Virus record (IMG/VR): IMGVR_UViG_3300017750_000057
Span: 1-30,548 of that record
Direction: 5' to 3' (one strand)
Source of the DNA: a virus
DNA length: 30,548 bases
The notes below the pieces were generated by a model, which saw only the letters and a program-made list of their open reading frames with translations, was not told where the DNA came from and did no database searches. Made by a program: the position numbers and the translations under genes. This document shows, in pieces, positions 28,782 to 30,548 of this stretch (position 1 is its first letter; each line of letters starts with the position of its first letter).

Positions 28782-30548
28782 TATATTGTTCCAAACGCTG
28801 TGATATCACCCTTAAGTGTTAAGTTGCCATTTACATCTAGTTTCATTAAATCGCTGTCGTTTAAACTAAATATTAAACTATTTCCACTATCTCTTAGTTC
28901 GAATCCATTCAGACCTGGAACTCTAACTTTAGTAATATCAGCATTACCAAGTGTAATTTCATTTGAGGCTGTCCCAGAGGATGCTGCAGCTTGATTACCA
29001 ATAACAGTAACGTTGCATAACCCCGTTCCTTGGCAGGTATTATATCCAATAATTGTGTTCAGCATACCCGTAGTTAAGTTAAAACCAGAGTACATGCCAA
29101 CTAAAACGTTTCCACCTCCTGTTGTTAAGTTTTTCCCTGCATTTGCACCCAAGACCGTATTGCCAGTAGTAGATGTAGCACACAATAAAGTCATTGAACC
29201 TACCGCAACGTTACTGGCTCCTGTGCTCGACTGATTACCTCCCATTGATCTATAGCCAATAGCAACTGATGCAAAGTCAGCCAAGCTGGGTGTAGGAATG
29301 TGACAGATACCAGCCATATCACCAATATTAACTCTACCATTGCCTACTGTATTACAAAACGCAGCGCATTGACCGATTGCTATATTACTTGCCCCTGTTG
29401 TATTACACATTAATGCAGAATATCCAACAGCAACGTTATAATGTCCAGATTGAGTCTGCTGCAGAGTTGAACTACCAACAGCAATATTGCCAAAGCCTTT
29501 ATTGTTCGCCAAGGCGCCTACACCAACACCTACGTTATGACTACACACGTTTCTCAGCAATGCGGTGGCACCTACTGCTACGTTATAGTCGCCAGTAACG
29601 TTTTCACTTAAGCTGCACCAACCAATAGCTGTGTTACAAATTATTGTGGTACCACACCTGCTAGACTCATAACCAATAGCTACGTTACAACCTCCTGTTG
29701 TTATACATGTTGTTATATCTTTTAGTGCAAAATATCCAACAGCAACGTTTTCACAGCTGTTAATGCCAGCACACATTGCATTTGTACCTAAAACTGTATT
29801 ATATTTACCGTTGGTATTGAGTTTCATGGCACAATTACCAATTGCAAGGTTCCAATGACCACCAGTATTTGAACATAGCGCGCTATGACCAATTGCAATT
29901 GTTTGTTGCACTTGGCCGTTTATTGATGCATTTATACCAATAGCTATATTACACATACCAGTAGTACCATTACGCATAGCACCATAGCCTAGTACAGTAT
30001 TTTGCTTACCAGTAGTTATATTACATCCAGCGTTTAAACCAACAGCTGTATTCTGAGATGCGCCTGCTCCATTAGTACAATGTAAAGCATTTTTCCCAAT
30101 GGCCGTATTATTTTCAGCTATATTGGCATATAGTGCCTGTTCGCCGACTGCAGTATTATTAAATGATCCTACACCAAGCTGAGCCGCTCCGCGGCCTACT
30201 ATTGTATTTCCAGTACCTGTTGTATTATCTGCCATAGCCAAATGGCCTATAGCGACATTTCTACTACCAGATACGTTAGAGCAAAGAGCAAAGGCGCCTA
30301 AAGCAGTATTGTCTATACCAGAACTATTTACAAATAATGATCCAGAACCCACGGCTGTATTACAACTACCAGTGGTTGTTCTTAAAGAGCAAAAACCTAT
30401 ACCAACATTATGTTGTCCTGCAATATTTGCACATAATGCTTGAGTGCCAATAGCTATATTGGCATTAGCACCATTGTCATTTTTAAGTGCGTCTGTACCT
30501 AATCCAACACTTGCACCATCCGCTGAACCATCTGTAAGATCATTAATA
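28781..30548 (-). CDS. Giant tail fibre with YadA-like repeats (5' part outside window)
   Basis: The frame is open from the window edge (INDLTDGSADGASVGLG) to the stop, 588 residues visible. A GTG at 30352 can be read as a start, but it lies inside the repeat motif T-A-V-G-S-G-S-L and the open frame runs on beyond it, so the real start is upstream of the window. The visible part is one cassette of 16-17-residue head repeats ending in NEITLGNADITKVRVPGL. A short tail follows (FELRDSGNSLIFSLND, then LKLDVNGNLTLKGDITAFGTI). There is no S74 domain. About 21 Cys occur in the repeat part, many just before the conserved Asn. It is followed by the glycine-rich adhesin with one-base overlap, which recalls the gp37-gp38 order of T-even phages. 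Confidence 0.82.
   Translation of the reverse strand, partial: INDLTDGSADGASVGLGTDALKNDNGANANIAIGTQALCANIAGQHNVGIGFCSLRTTTGSCNTAVGSGSLFVNSSGIDNTALGAFALCSNVSGSRNVAIGHLAMADNTTGTGNTIVGRGAAQLGVGSFNNTAVGEQALYANIAENNTAIGKNALHCTNGAGASQNTAVGLNAGCNITTGKQNTVLGYGAMRNGTTGMCNIAIGINASINGQVQQTIAIGHSALCSNTGGHWNLAIGNCAMKLNTNGKYNTVLGTNAMCAGINSCENVAVGYFALKDITTCITTGGCNVAIGYESSRCGTTIICNTAIGWCSLSENVTGDYNVAVGATALLRNVCSHNVGVGVGALANNKGFGNIAVGSSTLQQTQSGHYNVAVGYSALMCNTTGASNIAIGQCAAFCNTVGNGRVNIGDMAGICHIPTPSLADFASVAIGYRSMGGNQSSTGASNVAVGSMTLLCATSTTGNTVLGANAGKNLTTGGGNVLVGMYSGFNLTTGMLNTIIGYNTCQGTGLCNVTVIGNQAAASSGTASNEITLGNADITKVRVPGLNGFELRDSGNSLIFSLNDSDLMKLDVNGNLTLKGDITAFGTI

Noticed and set aside
30352-30352. GTG at 30352 as the start of the first giant fibre
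   Set aside because: The open frame continues to the window edge with the same repeat pattern, and the GTG is the Val of an N-T-A-V-G motif. The gene must start upstream of the window.
10756-30548. Diversity-generating retroelement acting on the fibres
   Set aside because: No reverse transcriptase gene and no template/variable repeat pair with adenine-specific changes is visible. A distant element outside the window cannot be ruled out.

Overview
The window comes from a tailed phage of the T4-like myovirus group, most likely a marine one (cyanophage or SAR11-type pelagimyophage). The evidence is a block at low coordinates that I recognise as the T4-type neck genes gp13, gp14 and gp15, T4-style late promoters (TATAAATA) in gaps between genes, an AT-rich genome with almost no spacer DNA, and fibre modules typical of marine T4-like phages. 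The host cannot be read from the sequence. Every gene I accept lies on the minus strand, so transcription runs from high to low coordinates. I see no tRNA, rRNA, CRISPR array, transposase or integrase, and no gene-free stretch above 300 bases.

In order of transcription: (1) 30548-25001, a first fibre block. It holds the 3' part of a giant fibre built of YadA-like head repeats, a glycine-rich adhesin candidate, three small structural or accessory genes, and a 480-residue fibre protein. (2) 24941-18335, a second giant fibre (1575 aa, with a C-terminal S74 self-cleaving chaperone). A fused sugar-phosphate nucleotidyltransferase-cupin, a small acidic protein and a GT-A-type glycosyltransferase follow. 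(3) 18324-9245, a third and largest fibre (2522 aa) followed by four small genes, two of which look like fibre-assembly or accessory proteins. (4) 9218-5921, an AT-rich glycan cassette behind its own sigma70-like promoter: GT9-type glycosyltransferase, DUF6165-like protein, sulfotransferase, GT4-type glycosyltransferase and a small DUF6447-like protein. (5) 5893-2281, a late unit with two cupredoxin-like proteins around a 74-aa protein, a 670-aa beta-structured protein and a small Gly-linker protein. (6) 2277-1, a late unit with gp13, gp14 and the start of gp15.

The locus reads as an enlarged host-recognition region inserted upstream of the neck genes. It combines receptor-contacting fibres, helpers for folding them, and sugar-activating, sugar-transferring and sulfate-transferring enzymes. 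The most notable signals are: the sulfo-glycan cassette with a promoter unlike its late neighbours; the nucleotidyltransferase-cupin fusion; seven repeat cassettes in three fibres whose head repeats are rich in cysteine while adjoining fibre segments lack it; and two small virion-cluster proteins that keep all four type-1 copper ligands in amicyanin spacing. What the glycan enzymes act on (fibres, host surface or something else) is inference.
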